From: Solirubrobacterales bacterium
GTDB lineage: Bacteria; Actinomycetota; Thermoleophilia; Solirubrobacterales; Solirubrobacteraceae
Length of the DNA stretch: 42,192 nucleotides
Direction: 5' to 3'
Assembly: GCA_019241635.1 (NCBI GenBank)
Contig: JAFAWR010000385.1
Location: forward strand, 1 to 42,192
Each line of letters starts with the position of its first letter. Positions within the stretch are counted from its first letter, which is position 1. Both the position numbers and the translations under genes were made by a program. The notes under the pieces were generated by a model. That model saw only the letters and a list, made by a program, of their open reading frames with translations. It did no database searches and was not told the DNA's origin. Shown piece after piece: positions 16,650-25,184 of the stretch.

Positions 16650-18152
16650 ATGCCCATGCCCCGCTCGATCCGTGCCCTCACCGCACTCCTGCTCGCCGGA
16701 ACCCTCGCCGCCGCGATCGCGCTCCCGGCGGGCGCGCAGGGCGGCGGAGGGTCCGCATCCGCCGACCCGCCGACCGTCCTGAGAATCGGCGGCCCGGCGA
16801 CTCGGCAGGCCATCGCTCCGGGGTTCCTGGGCCTCTCGTTCGAGTACTGGGCGGTCACCGACTACGCCGGCGCTGACCCCCGCCGGGTCAACCCGGTCTT
16901 CCTCCAGCTCATTCGGAACCTGACCGCCGGCTCGGCGCCCGTCCTGCGGATCGGCGGCGACACCACCGATGACACGTGGTGGCCTACCCCGGGCGCCACC
17001 AGACCGACCGGGGTCGTGTATTCGCTCACGCACCCCTGGGTCGCGACGATCAGCGCGATGGCCAAGAACCTCGGCGCGCGGCTGATCCTGGGGATCGACC
17101 TGGAGGCCGACAGCACCCAGCTGGCCGCGGCCGAGGCCCGGGCGTTGATCGCCGGGATCGGCCGCCAGCGGGTGGCGGCGCTCGAGCTCGGCAACGAACC
17201 CGAGCTCTACAACTCGTTCACCTGGGGCCTCTCGGGCTCGCCCGGCCGCCCCAAGGGCTGGGACTTCGCGCGGTTCGATCGCGACTTCGGCCACATCGGA
17301 GCGGCGCTGCCCCATCTTCCCCTGGCCGGGCCGGTGATCGGCCAGCCCAACTGGTTCGGCTACACGGGCCGCTTCCTGTCCGACCAGCCGCGCGTGCACA
17401 TCGTCACCCTCCACCGCTATCCGCTCCAGCAGTGCTTCCTGCGCCCGAGCAACATCAAGTACCCGTCGATCGCCCACCTGCTCGCGCCGGCCAACTCGCG
17501 CGGGCTGGCCGACAGCGTCGCCACCTCGGTGGTGGCCGCCCACGCCCACCACGACAGCCTGCGGATCGACGAGATGAACTCGCTCTCGTGCGGGGAGTCG
17601 CCGGCGGTGACCGATTCGTTCGCTTCGGCGCTCTGGTCGCTCGACGTCCTGTTCGAGATGGCGCGGGTCGGCGTGGACGGCGTCAACGTCCACAGCTATC
17701 CGGGAGCCAGCTCCCAGCTGTTCACGTTCGTGCGCGCCCACGGGCGCTGGCAGGCCACGGTCGAGCCCGACTACTACGGGCTGGCCATGTTCGCCCAGGC
17801 CGCGCCGGTGGGCTCTCGCCTGCTCAGCGTCTCGCCGAACCACGCCGCGTCGCTGAAGGCATGGGCGACCCGGGCGCCAGATGGAACCGTTCGGGTCATC
17901 CTGATCAACGAGGGCAGCCGCGCCCGCACCCTTGACGTGCGCGTGCCGGCCTCCACCGGCCCCGCGACGCTCGAGCGCCTCGAGGCGCCGAGCATCGCCT
18001 CCACCGGGCAGGTCACGCTCGCCGGCCAGCGCTTCGGCGCCGCGACCGGACGCCCGGTCGGCCGGCGGAGCACCGTGACGCTGCGGGCGGGGAGCGCCGG
18101 TTACGTGGTTGCGGTTCCGGGCGCCAGCGCCGCGATGCTGACGCTCGGTTAG
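16650..18152 (+). CDS. Secreted glycoside hydrolase, GH79-like
   Basis: A 500-residue exported enzyme resembling family 79 beta-glucuronidases and heparanases (clan GH-A). A signal peptide (SIRALTALLLAGTLAAAIAL, cleavage near PAGAQ) is followed by a Gly/Ser-rich stretch and a TIM-barrel domain. VAALELGNEPELYN provides the likely acid/base Glu (residue 183) and LRIDEMNSLSCG the likely nucleophile (Glu308). The order and spacing fit clan GH-A. The last 100 residues (RVILINEGSRARTLDVRVP and after) form the beta-sandwich usually called the GH79 C-terminal domain. Start is ATG 16650, with a second ATG two codons on. No sugar transporter or other glycosidase is nearby. The natural substrate cannot be read from the sequence. 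Confidence 0.82.
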   Translation: MPMPRSIRALTALLLAGTLAAAIALPAGAQGGGGSASADPPTVLRIGGPATRQAIAPGFLGLSFEYWAVTDYAGADPRRVNPVFLQLIRNLTAGSAPVLRIGGDTTDDTWWPTPGATRPTGVVYSLTHPWVATISAMAKNLGARLILGIDLEADSTQLAAAEARALIAGIGRQRVAALELGNEPELYNSFTWGLSGSPGRPKGWDFARFDRDFGHIGAALPHLPLAGPVIGQPNWFGYTGRFLSDQPRVHIVTLHRYPLQQCFLRPSNIKYPSIAHLLAPANSRGLADSVATSVVAAHAHHDSLRIDEMNSLSCGESPAVTDSFASALWSLDVLFEMARVGVDGVNVHSYPGASSQLFTFVRAHGRWQATVEPDYYGLAMFAQAAPVGSRLLSVSPNHAASLKAWATRAPDGTVRVILINEGSRARTLDVRVPASTGPATLERLEAPSIASTGQVTLAGQRFGAATGRPVGRRSTVTLRAGSAGYVVAVPGASAAMLTLG

Positions 18153-18177
18153 CGACTCGGGAGCTTGTGCCCCGAAA

Positions 18178-21100
18178 CTAGACCGGCGAGCCCGCGTCCG
18201 CGCGCAGCGCCGCGACCTTACGCGCCACCGCGCCCAGCCCGTGCCGCTCGGCCGTCTCCCCGGCAGCGTCGAGCAGCTCACCGGCCCGCCGGTCGCCCCC
18301 CAGGGCCCGGGCGTAGTCGACCTGGGTACGGGCCAGGCAACCGGGTGCTTGGAGCGCCGTATTGGCGGCCAGCGCCCGCTCGAAATGCTCGCTGGCCTTC
18401 TCCGAACGGCCCATGGTGGCGGCCAGCTTGCCCAGGAAGCTCGACGCCGAGCCGAGGCAAACCGCGGCCAGCCCGATCACCACGTTGACATCGGCGTAGG
18501 GCTCGAGCTTGGCGTAGAGCAACGCCGCGCGCTCGGCGTCACCGAGGTCGGCGCACACGTCGCTGAGCAGGGTCATCGCGATCATCCAGTCGAGGTCCTT
18601 GGGCACGTCCTCGAAGTCGTGCGCGGCCAGGCGCTCGAACTCCTCGCGCGCCTCCTCAGGACGGCCCGCCTCGCACAGGAGGTTGGCCAGCGCGGCCCGC
18701 CAGGCCACCCGTCCGGGCTGATCCGCCACCATCCGCCGGGCAGCGGCCTCGAGCTCGCCCATCCGTCCCTGTTCGCGCCGGATGCCCAGGATCTGAATCG
18801 CCTGGTATTGCGAGGCCGTCACCGCCTCGGCGGGCGCCCCGGCGGCCAGCGCCTCGGCGGCCAGTCGCTCGGCCCGGTCGAGCGCCCCGGCCAGCAGCGC
18901 CCTCATCGCCCGCCACACGATCGACGTCCATTCGAACAGCGACTGGCGAAGCCGGTCGGCCCCCGCCGCGAATGCCTCCATCTGGGCATCTACCGCATCG
19001 CGGTCCCCGCGTTCGAGCAGGTCGACGACCAACCACGCGTGCGCCTGGAGCTGGAGCTCGAGGTTGCCGATCTGCCGGGCCAGCGTGAGCATCTCGGTCG
19101 ACGTCTCGATCCGGTCCTGCAGGTGCGGGGCGTCCCACAGCACGCGCCGGCGCGCGCCGCAGGCGTGAGCGCGCGCCTCCGCGTCGCCGAGCTCGGTCGC
19201 GATGTCCATCGCCTCCTGGCTGAGAGCTTGCATCCGGTGGCGGTCGGGCGAGTAGTAGAGCGCCCCGCACAGGCAGGCCAGAAGCCGCACGCGCATGAGC
19301 GTCCGCTCGGGCTGGAGCTCGAGCGCGCGCTCGATCATCGCGATCAGCTCGGTGTCGACCACCCCGGGCGGCTGCACGTAGCGCCGCGACGCCCCGACCG
19401 CGGCGCGGGCCAGCGCGCCCCCGTCGCCGAGCCGCTCGGCCAACGCCGCAGCCTCGCGAAATGCGGAGGACGCCTGCGCGCGCTCGCCGCCGCGGACCCG
19501 GGCCTCGCCAAGCGCGAGCAGCAGCTCGCAGCGGCGCCCGGTCGCCTCGGGCTGGAAGCGGCCCTGGACATCGAGGGCGCGGGCGTAGTGCTCGGCCGCC
19601 TCCTCGTGCGCGAGCATCGTCGTCGCCTGCTCGGCCGCCCGCAGCGCGTAGGTGATCGCCTCCTCGGCGTCTTCCTCGTCGGCCACCCCCCGGGTGTAGT
19701 GGTGGGCCAGCTCGGGCAGGTAGCGAGCCTGCCGGCGTCCCTGCGTGGCCTCGATGGCCTCCCCCACGCGCTTGTGGATCCGCGCCCGGCGCGGGACCGA
19801 CATCCCCTCGTAGAGCGTCTCCCGGATCAGCGCGTGGGAGAACCGGTAGGAGCCGGGGGTGTCGTCGGACTCGACCAGCAGATCGGCCGCCAGCGCCTCA
19901 TCCAGCGCGCCCAGGAAATCGTCCTCGGCCAGCAGCACCACCCGCTCGAGCAGCGCGGCATCCACGTCGCGGCCGATCACCGCCGCCACGCGCAGCAGCT
20001 CGATGGCGGCCGGCTCGAGCCGGCCCAACCGCCACGCGATGACCTGCTTGACCCCCTCGGGCAGGCCGAAGCGCTGGAGCTCCGACGCGCTCGCGCTGCC
20101 CGCGTGGACTCCTGCCTCGAGCAGGTGACGGAGGATCTCCTCGACGAAGAACGGGTTGCCCTCGGTCTCCTCGTAGAGCGCGTGGGCGAACGACCGCGAG
20201 GGCCGCTCGCCGGCGCGCAGGGCAACCAGCTCGGCCGTCTCGGACTCGCTGAGCCCGCGGATGTCGAGCTGCGAGGCCAGCCGGTCGCGCCGCAGCTCGG
20301 CCAGCGCGTTGGTGAACGTGTCGCCCCGGCGCTCGGTCGAGCGGTAGGCGCCCAGGATCAGCACGCGGGCTGGGTTGGTGGCGCGGGCGAGGTGGCGGAG
20401 CAACAGCAGCGTGGGACGGTCCGCCCACTGGAGATCGTCGAGCACGAGCAGCACCGGGGCGCTGCGCGAGAGCTCGGTGAGCAATCCCACCACCGCCTCG
20501 AACAGCCGGTAGCGCTCGGTCTCGGGCTCGTCGAGCGGGGGCGCGGGCAGATCGGGGGCACGCCGGCGGAGCTCGGGAATCAGGCGCGAGAGCTCCGCGC
20601 CGTACTCCCGCGCCGTGCTCGAGAGATCGCTGGCCGGCGCGTTCAACGCCCAGTGGCGCAGTGCCTCGAGGATCGGCTGGTAGGGGACCACGGTCTCGCG
20701 CGGGGAGCGTCCGGCCAGCACGATCGCGCCGGCGCCGTGCGCCCGGCGGGCCACGTCAGCGGTCAGCGTGGTCTTGCCGATCCCCGCGTCGCCGGCCATG
20801 AACACGAGCTGGCCCGAGCCCTCGCGGCCGCTGGCCCGCTCCCATAGTTCCTCGAGCTGGGCGAGCTCGTGCTCGCGGCCGACCAGGACGGCCTGGGCGC
20901 GGTGGCGCAGATCGGCGGGCAGCGGGATCGCCGAGCTTGCGGCGACACCGGATTCGGCGCCGCGGCCGGGGACCGGGGCGGGCCCGGACGGTCGCAGCAA
21001 CCGCTCGTGAGCGGCGATGGCCTCCGGCGAGGGGCTGGTGCCGAGCTCGTCGCGCAGGAGGGTGCGCAGGGCGTCGAACACCCGCATGGCCTCGGCGACG

Positions 21101-21750
21101 TTGCCCCGCGCGGCCAGCGCCTGCATCAACAGGACGTAGCCCGACTCCCGGTAGGGCTCGGCCTCGATCAGGGTGCGCGCCGCGCGCTCGGCCGATTGGA
21201 GCTGCGTGCCCCCCATGGCCAGGCCGGCGCGGCCGATGACCTCGAGCGAGAGCAGATGGACCTCCTCGAGCTCGCGCCGGGGCGGCTCGAGCCAGCTCGC
21301 CTGGGAGCCCGGGAGCAGGCCCCGGCTGGCGATGTTGAGCGGCACCTGGGCCAGCGCCCAGGCCCGGCGGGCGTCACCGCGGCCGAGCCACTCGAGCGCC
21401 TGGGCCACCTCGGCCGCCGCCGCCTCGATGTCGATCCACACCGGCTCGGGCAGGGCCAGGATCAGCTCGTCGCGCCCGGCCAGCGTGTCCCCACCCAACG
21501 ACGAGCGCAGCCGGGAGAGCAGCGTGCGCAGAGCGGCGTCCTGCGAGACGGGCGCCTGATTGGGCCAGAGCGCGCCGATCAGCTCGTCGCGGCCCATGTG
21601 GCGGCCACGGTTGAGCACCAGGTAGGCGAGCAGCAACGGCACCTGCTTGCCCCGCAGCCGGTCGGACAGTTGCACGCCGTCGATCTCCACGGACAACCGT
21701 CCACAGAGCTGTATGCGAGTTCTCTCAGGCGGGCGTTCGGCCTGCGGCAA
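18178..21750 (-). CDS. AfsR/SARP-type transcriptional regulator with AAA ATPase and TPR region
   Basis: A 1190-residue multidomain regulator. Residues about 10-105 are an OmpR-like winged helix (IQLCGRLSVEIDGVQLSDR, DELIGALWPNQAP, ALRTLLSRLRSSLGG). Residues about 110-250 are the bacterial transcriptional activation domain (BTAD) with AERAARTLIEAEPYRESGY and DELGTSPSPEAIAAHERLL. A P-loop ATPase follows (GDAGIGKTTL near residue 320, Walker B LLVLDDLQWAD). The C-terminal 600 residues are helical repeats of TPR type. No LuxR-type helix-turn-helix is present at the end. The only plausible start is TTG 21748-21750: an in-frame TGA lies shortly upstream. This start lies inside a set of 11-bp-spaced direct repeats, which suggests autoregulation. 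Targets are unknown. Confidence 0.9.
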   Translation of the reverse strand: MPQAERPPERTRIQLCGRLSVEIDGVQLSDRLRGKQVPLLLAYLVLNRGRHMGRDELIGALWPNQAPVSQDAALRTLLSRLRSSLGGDTLAGRDELILALPEPVWIDIEAAAAEVAQALEWLGRGDARRAWALAQVPLNIASRGLLPGSQASWLEPPRRELEEVHLLSLEVIGRAGLAMGGTQLQSAERAARTLIEAEPYRESGYVLLMQALAARGNVAEAMRVFDALRTLLRDELGTSPSPEAIAAHERLLRPSGPAPVPGRGAESGVAASSAIPLPADLRHRAQAVLVGREHELAQLEELWERASGREGSGQLVFMAGDAGIGKTTLTADVARRAHGAGAIVLAGRSPRETVVPYQPILEALRHWALNAPASDLSSTAREYGAELSRLIPELRRRAPDLPAPPLDEPETERYRLFEAVVGLLTELSRSAPVLLVLDDLQWADRPTLLLLRHLARATNPARVLILGAYRSTERRGDTFTNALAELRRDRLASQLDIRGLSESETAELVALRAGERPSRSFAHALYEETEGNPFFVEEILRHLLEAGVHAGSASASELQRFGLPEGVKQVIAWRLGRLEPAAIELLRVAAVIGRDVDAALLERVVLLAEDDFLGALDEALAADLLVESDDTPGSYRFSHALIRETLYEGMSVPRRARIHKRVGEAIEATQGRRQARYLPELAHHYTRGVADEEDAEEAITYALRAAEQATTMLAHEEAAEHYARALDVQGRFQPEATGRRCELLLALGEARVRGGERAQASSAFREAAALAERLGDGGALARAAVGASRRYVQPPGVVDTELIAMIERALELQPERTLMRVRLLACLCGALYYSPDRHRMQALSQEAMDIATELGDAEARAHACGARRRVLWDAPHLQDRIETSTEMLTLARQIGNLELQLQAHAWLVVDLLERGDRDAVDAQMEAFAAGADRLRQSLFEWTSIVWRAMRALLAGALDRAERLAAEALAAGAPAEAVTASQYQAIQILGIRREQGRMGELEAAARRMVADQPGRVAWRAALANLLCEAGRPEEAREEFERLAAHDFEDVPKDLDWMIAMTLLSDVCADLGDAERAALLYAKLEPYADVNVVIGLAAVCLGSASSFLGKLAATMGRSEKASEHFERALAANTALQAPGCLARTQVDYARALGGDRRAGELLDAAGETAERHGLGAVARKVAALRADAGSPV

Positions 21751-21786
21751 CGTTTTGGAAACGTATCGACAACGTCAACGCGACAT
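21748..21786 (-). promoter_or_regulatory. SARP-box-like array: 6-bp direct repeats every 11 bp
   Basis: Reading the minus strand, ACGTTG (21770-21775), ACGTTT (21759-21764) and ACGTTG (21748-21753) recur at exactly 11-bp steps. A weaker ATGTCG lies one more step upstream (21781-21786). SARP-family OmpR-like domains bind direct repeats in this spacing, on one face of the helix. The array overlaps the TTG start of the SARP gene and lies between it and the divergent DUF1059-like gene. Confidence 0.6.
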
Positions 21787-21797
21787 CTTGCCGCGCA

Positions 21798-22067
21798 GTG
21801 GACACCGAGGTGGAATGCAGCGACGTTCTCGGCGGGGCGCAAACAGAGTGTCTGCAGAGTCGCAGCGATGACGGCCACACGACCAAAGTCAATGGAGGGC
21901 ACAGGCGGATCGCCTACTGCGAGTGCGGGGCGCAACTCGCGGGCGACGACGAGCGTGAGCTCTTCTCAGCGGCTCAGCGGCACATCGCTCACCACCATCC
22001 CCAGCTGCTGGGGGCACTGGGGCCCAGGATGGTGAGTCAAATGGCTGAGGACGTCGGGGGGCAATAG
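21798..22067 (+). CDS. Small DUF1059-like protein
   Basis: An open frame of 89 codons whose second half (IAYCECGAQLAGDDERELFSAAQRHIAHHHPQ) resembles DUF1059 proteins, which are about 55-80 residues long with a CxCG motif near the N-terminus and a HxxxxHP motif; function unknown. The N-terminal 35 residues look unconserved. The start is unclear: GTG codons at 21798 and 21810 have weak ribosome binding sites, while a strong GGAGG (21894-21898) precedes no standard start codon, only ATC at 21909. It is divergent from the SARP gene, and the SARP-box-like array lies just upstream, so it may be a target of that regulator. Confidence 0.55.
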   Translation: MDTEVECSDVLGGAQTECLQSRSDDGHTTKVNGGHRRIAYCECGAQLAGDDERELFSAAQRHIAHHHPQLLGALGPRMVSQMAEDVGGQ

Positions 22068-22097
22068 CACCACGGAAAGTCCCCCGGGGGCAATGCA

Positions 22098-22138
22098 CCT
22101 AGGGACGGGCGGTGTTGCAGACCACCGCCCGTCCTAGG
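22098..22138. terminator. Hairpin between convergent genes (bidirectional terminator candidate)
   Basis: CCTAGGGACGGGCGGTG (22098-22114) pairs with CACCGCCCGTCCTAGG (22123-22138): a 16-bp stem with one bulged G and an 8-nt loop. It lies between the ends of the DUF1059-like gene and the MarP-like gene. There is no clear T-tract, as is usual in high-GC genomes. A CCCCCGGGGG palindrome stands just before it (22081-22090). Confidence 0.55.
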
Positions 22139-22162
22139 GGTGTATTCGGGCCCACCGCGCTC

Positions 22163-23323
22163 TCAGCCTGCGCAGGGGCCGGTGGGCACGGAGTGGGCTT
22201 GCCTGCGTGCCTTGGCCAGCTGGGTGCTGATCAGCTCGTTGGGGACGGCGAAGCCGCCGTCGCCCGTGGGGGAGCCGGTGATCGCCGCGAACACGGTCGC
22301 CACCACCCTGCCGGTGCGGTCGATCATCGGGCCGCCGGAGTTGCCGGGACGCACGCGGCCGCGCAGCGCGGTGATGCTGCGCATGACGGGGCCGTTGCCG
22401 TAGGCGTCCTCGGTGCTCACGAGCTCGGTCTGGCCGATCCGTCCGGGCTCGACGTCGAAGCCGCCGTCGAGCGGGTAGCCGAGGATCGCCGCCGGCGTCC
22501 CCGACTGGGGATTCCTGGCCATGGCCAGTGTGGGCTGGTTCAGCGTCGGCACGCGAAGCACTGCCACGTCATCGCGGGGGTCGAAGTCGATCACGTCGGC
22601 ATCGAGGCCCGGCGGGTTGCCGTCCACCTGGACCTGGGTATCGGATTCACCGGCCACGACATGGGCGTTGGTCACCACCAGGTGTGGCGCGGCGACCCAG
22701 CCGCTGCCCTCGATGCCCAGCCCGCATGCGGTGCCCAGAACCTTCACCACGCTCCGCCCGGCCGCCTTCACCCCGGGCGCCCGAGCGATGCCGGGCGGCG
22801 GTGGTGAAACGTCGGCCGCCGGGCCGCGCACAGAAGGCAGCGGATCGATGTGGGCCAGCGCGTGGAGGATCGGTCCGGCCGGGGGCAGCAGCTCGTCGAG
22901 GCCGCGCAGGATCGCCGAGCGCTGTATGTCCTGCTTGAGCACGAGCGAACCCGTCGACTGGAAGGCGATCGCACCCACGATCCACGCGATCCCGAGCGCC
23001 ACCGACGCGGTCAGCGCGGCCCCGAGCACTCCGTCCATCAGACGCAGGCCGGGCAGGCGCAGGAACATCCGCGCCCGCGCTCCCAGGCCCTCGAAGCCAC
23101 TGGCCAGGACCGCGCCGGCCAGGAGTGCCCCGAGCAGCCCGAACAGCGGCGCGTACTGGGAGTGCGAACCACCCGGCAGGATCAGCGGGGCGAGCCGCGT
23201 GCCCAGGAACGCGCCGATCGCGAAGCCAAGCAGCGACAGGGCTCCGACGATGAAGCCCTGGGCGTAGCCATACATGGCCAGCAGCACCGTGAAGGCCACT
23301 ATCAGCCAGTCGACCAGTGTCAC
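22163..23323 (-). CDS. MarP-like membrane-anchored serine protease (CvpA + trypsin-like)
   Basis: A 386-residue protein built like MarP of Mycobacterium tuberculosis, a periplasmic protease needed for acid resistance. Four hydrophobic segments of the CvpA/colicin V production type occupy about residues 1-125 (VDWLIVAFTVLLAMYGYAQG, GLLGALLAGAVLA and others). The trypsin-like domain follows a Pro-rich linker. The catalytic triad is visible: His221 in VVTNAHVVAG, Asp252 in DPRDDVAVLRV and Ser329 in RPGNSGGPMID. Two Cys (GTACGLG and near the end GPCAG) may form the disulfide known in MarP. The start is GTG 23323. It is divergent from the penicillin-binding protein gene, which suits a joint role in cell-wall maintenance (inference). 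Confidence 0.88.
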   Translation of the reverse strand: MTLVDWLIVAFTVLLAMYGYAQGFIVGALSLLGFAIGAFLGTRLAPLILPGGSHSQYAPLFGLLGALLAGAVLASGFEGLGARARMFLRLPGLRLMDGVLGAALTASVALGIAWIVGAIAFQSTGSLVLKQDIQRSAILRGLDELLPPAGPILHALAHIDPLPSVRGPAADVSPPPPGIARAPGVKAAGRSVVKVLGTACGLGIEGSGWVAAPHLVVTNAHVVAGESDTQVQVDGNPPGLDADVIDFDPRDDVAVLRVPTLNQPTLAMARNPQSGTPAAILGYPLDGGFDVEPGRIGQTELVSTEDAYGNGPVMRSITALRGRVRPGNSGGPMIDRTGRVVATVFAAITGSPTGDGGFAVPNELISTQLAKARRQAHSVPTGPCAG

Positions 23324-23385
23324 CGGCGGGAGGTTACGGTGAGCGTTCTTCTACCGTTCCATCTGAGGTGGCACGCGGCGTTCTG

Positions 23386-25095
23386 ATGGAGGGGGCAGGA
23401 AGACACCGGGGTCGACGCCGCCTGTGGCGCCGGCGGCTCCGGTTGCTGATCCCGCTCGCGGTCCTCGCCGGCATCGCGGTGGCGGTCGTGCTCGTGCTCC
23501 GCGCCGGCCCCGGCCGAGCGGAGCGCCAGCTCGTGACCAGCTACGTGCATGCGTGGGCCGCCGGCGAGTACCACCAGATGTACGCGCTGCTCAGCCCGGC
23601 CTCGCGGCAGGCGATCGGCGAGGCCCGGTTCGCCGCCGGCTACCGGCACGACGCCACCGTCGCCACGCTCGTCTCGCTCACCGCCGTGCGGGTGGGTAAG
23701 CGCGTCGGCGGCCAGATCCCGCTGCGGATGCGCGTGCTGACCCGGCTGTTCGGGACGCTGCGCGAGACCGTGGAGGTGCCCCTCAAAGGGACCGGCTCGA
23801 GCGCCACCGTCGAGTTCGTGCCGGCGCTGCTCTTCCCGGGCCTGCGGGGGCACGAGCGGCTGGCTCGGCACATGGTCCTGCCGCCGCGCGCCACCGTGTT
23901 GGCGGCCGACGGCACCCCGCTCGCCGAAGGGCCGGACCGCACGTCGCCGATCCCCGACGTGGCGGGCCAGATCGCCGGCGTGCTCGGCCCGATCCCGGCC
24001 AAGAACGCCGCCACGTACGCGGCCGAGGGCTACCCGGCCGGCGCCAAGGTCGGCCAGGACGGACTCGAGCTCGTGTTCCAGAACCAGCTGGCCGGCCAGC
24101 CCGGGGGCGCGTTGCTGGCGGGCCACCGAGTACTGGCGCGCGTAGCGCCGAAGCCCGGTCACGACGTGACCACCACGATCGTGCCCTCAATCGAGACCGC
24201 GGCGATCAACGCCCTGGCCGGTCGCTTCGGCGGCATGGTGGCTATGAACCCGCGTACCGGCGCGCTGCTCGCGCTGGCCGGGATCGCCTACTCCGACGCT
24301 CAGCCACCAGGCTCGACGATGAAGATCATCACCTCGACCGGCGCGCTCCAGGCGGGGATCGTGAAGCTGGGCACCGTGTTTCCGTACAGCACGGCGGCTG
24401 TCCTCGACGGCTACACGCTGCACAACGCCAGCGGCGAGGACTGCGGCGGAACGCTGTTGAACGCCTTCGCCGTGTCGTGTAACTCGGTTTTCGCGCCGCT
24501 CGGGGCCAAGCTCGGCGGAAAGCGGCTGCTGGCCATGGCCGAACGGTTCGGCTTCAACCAGACGCCGACGATCCCGGGCGCCGCCGAGAGCTCGATCCCG
24601 CCGTCGAGCCTGGGCAGCGATCTCGAAGTTGGCTCCTCGGCGATCGGCCAGGGCCAAGTCCTCGCCACGCCGCTCGAGATGGCCGACGCGGCAGCGACGA
24701 TCGCGATGGGCGGCCGCCGTCCTCTGCCCACTCTCCAGGCCCACCTGCCCTCCCACTTCGCGCCCGTGACCAGCCGCCACGTCGCGGACGAGATGCAGCA
24801 GATGATGATCGCGGTGGTCGAGTCCGGATCCGGAACCGGCACCGCGGCCGAGATCCCCGGCGTGACGGTGGCCGGCAAGACCGGCACGGCAGAACTGGCC
24901 AACACCACCACGTCGAATGGCTCGAGCGTCGCCAACGCCAACCAGCTGACCGACGCGTGGTTCGTCGGCTACGCGCCGGTCGGCGCCCCGCGGATCGTGG
25001 CCGGGGCGCTGTTCCCCAACCAGGGAGCGGGGGGTGGCACGGCCGCGCCGGCCGTGCGCCAGGTCCTCGTCGCGGGTCTACAGGCCACGCACTGA
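23386..25095 (+). CDS. Penicillin-binding protein with NTF2-like N-terminal domain
   Basis: A 569-residue class B type transpeptidase for peptidoglycan cross-linking. A basic N-terminus and one transmembrane helix (LLIPLAVLAGIAVAVVLVL) anchor it. Then comes an NTF2-like (MecA N-terminal type) domain (AERQLVTSYVHAWAAGEYHQMYALLS). The transpeptidase domain has PPGSTMKI with the active Ser at residue 310, the SxN motif as SCNS (Ser364) and AGKTGTAEL (Lys498). The region between is short compared with PBP2/FtsI. The gene ends WFVGYAPVGAPRIVAGALF as usual for the family. Start is ATG 23386; a GTG at 23368 is in frame. The stop codon lies within a 49-bp tandem duplication. Confidence 0.92.
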   Translation: MEGAGRHRGRRRLWRRRLRLLIPLAVLAGIAVAVVLVLRAGPGRAERQLVTSYVHAWAAGEYHQMYALLSPASRQAIGEARFAAGYRHDATVATLVSLTAVRVGKRVGGQIPLRMRVLTRLFGTLRETVEVPLKGTGSSATVEFVPALLFPGLRGHERLARHMVLPPRATVLAADGTPLAEGPDRTSPIPDVAGQIAGVLGPIPAKNAATYAAEGYPAGAKVGQDGLELVFQNQLAGQPGGALLAGHRVLARVAPKPGHDVTTTIVPSIETAAINALAGRFGGMVAMNPRTGALLALAGIAYSDAQPPGSTMKIITSTGALQAGIVKLGTVFPYSTAAVLDGYTLHNASGEDCGGTLLNAFAVSCNSVFAPLGAKLGGKRLLAMAERFGFNQTPTIPGAAESSIPPSSLGSDLEVGSSAIGQGQVLATPLEMADAAATIAMGGRRPLPTLQAHLPSHFAPVTSRHVADEMQQMMIAVVESGSGTGTAAEIPGVTVAGKTGTAELANTTTSNGSSVANANQLTDAWFVGYAPVGAPRIVAGALFPNQGAGGGTAAPAVRQVLVAGLQATH

Positions 25096-25175
25096 CCGCG
25101 TCCTCCCGTGGCCCCCGGACCCCGGGCTACAGGCCACGCACTGACCGCGTCCTCCCGTGGCCCCCGGACCCCGGA
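25078..25175. repeat. 49-bp tandem duplication at the PBP gene end
   Basis: 25078-25126 is repeated as 25127-25175 with only the last base different. The unit begins CTACAGGCCACGCACTGACC and contains the last codons and TGA stop of the penicillin-binding protein, so a second copy of the gene's tail follows the real stop. Within and between copies GTGGCC and GGCCAC can pair to form hairpins. The facing lipoprotein gene ends 10 bp further on. Confidence 0.9.
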
Positions 25176-25184
25176 GCCCCCCTC

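Noticed and set aside
16608-18281. A 557-codon minus-strand frame opposite the GH79-like gene
   Set aside because: The plus-strand frame has a signal peptide, catalytic motifs and a C-terminal domain; the antisense frame has none.
18241-20847. An 868-codon open frame opposite the SARP gene
   Set aside because: It is antisense to a clear multidomain protein, shows no conserved motif and has shadow-frame composition.
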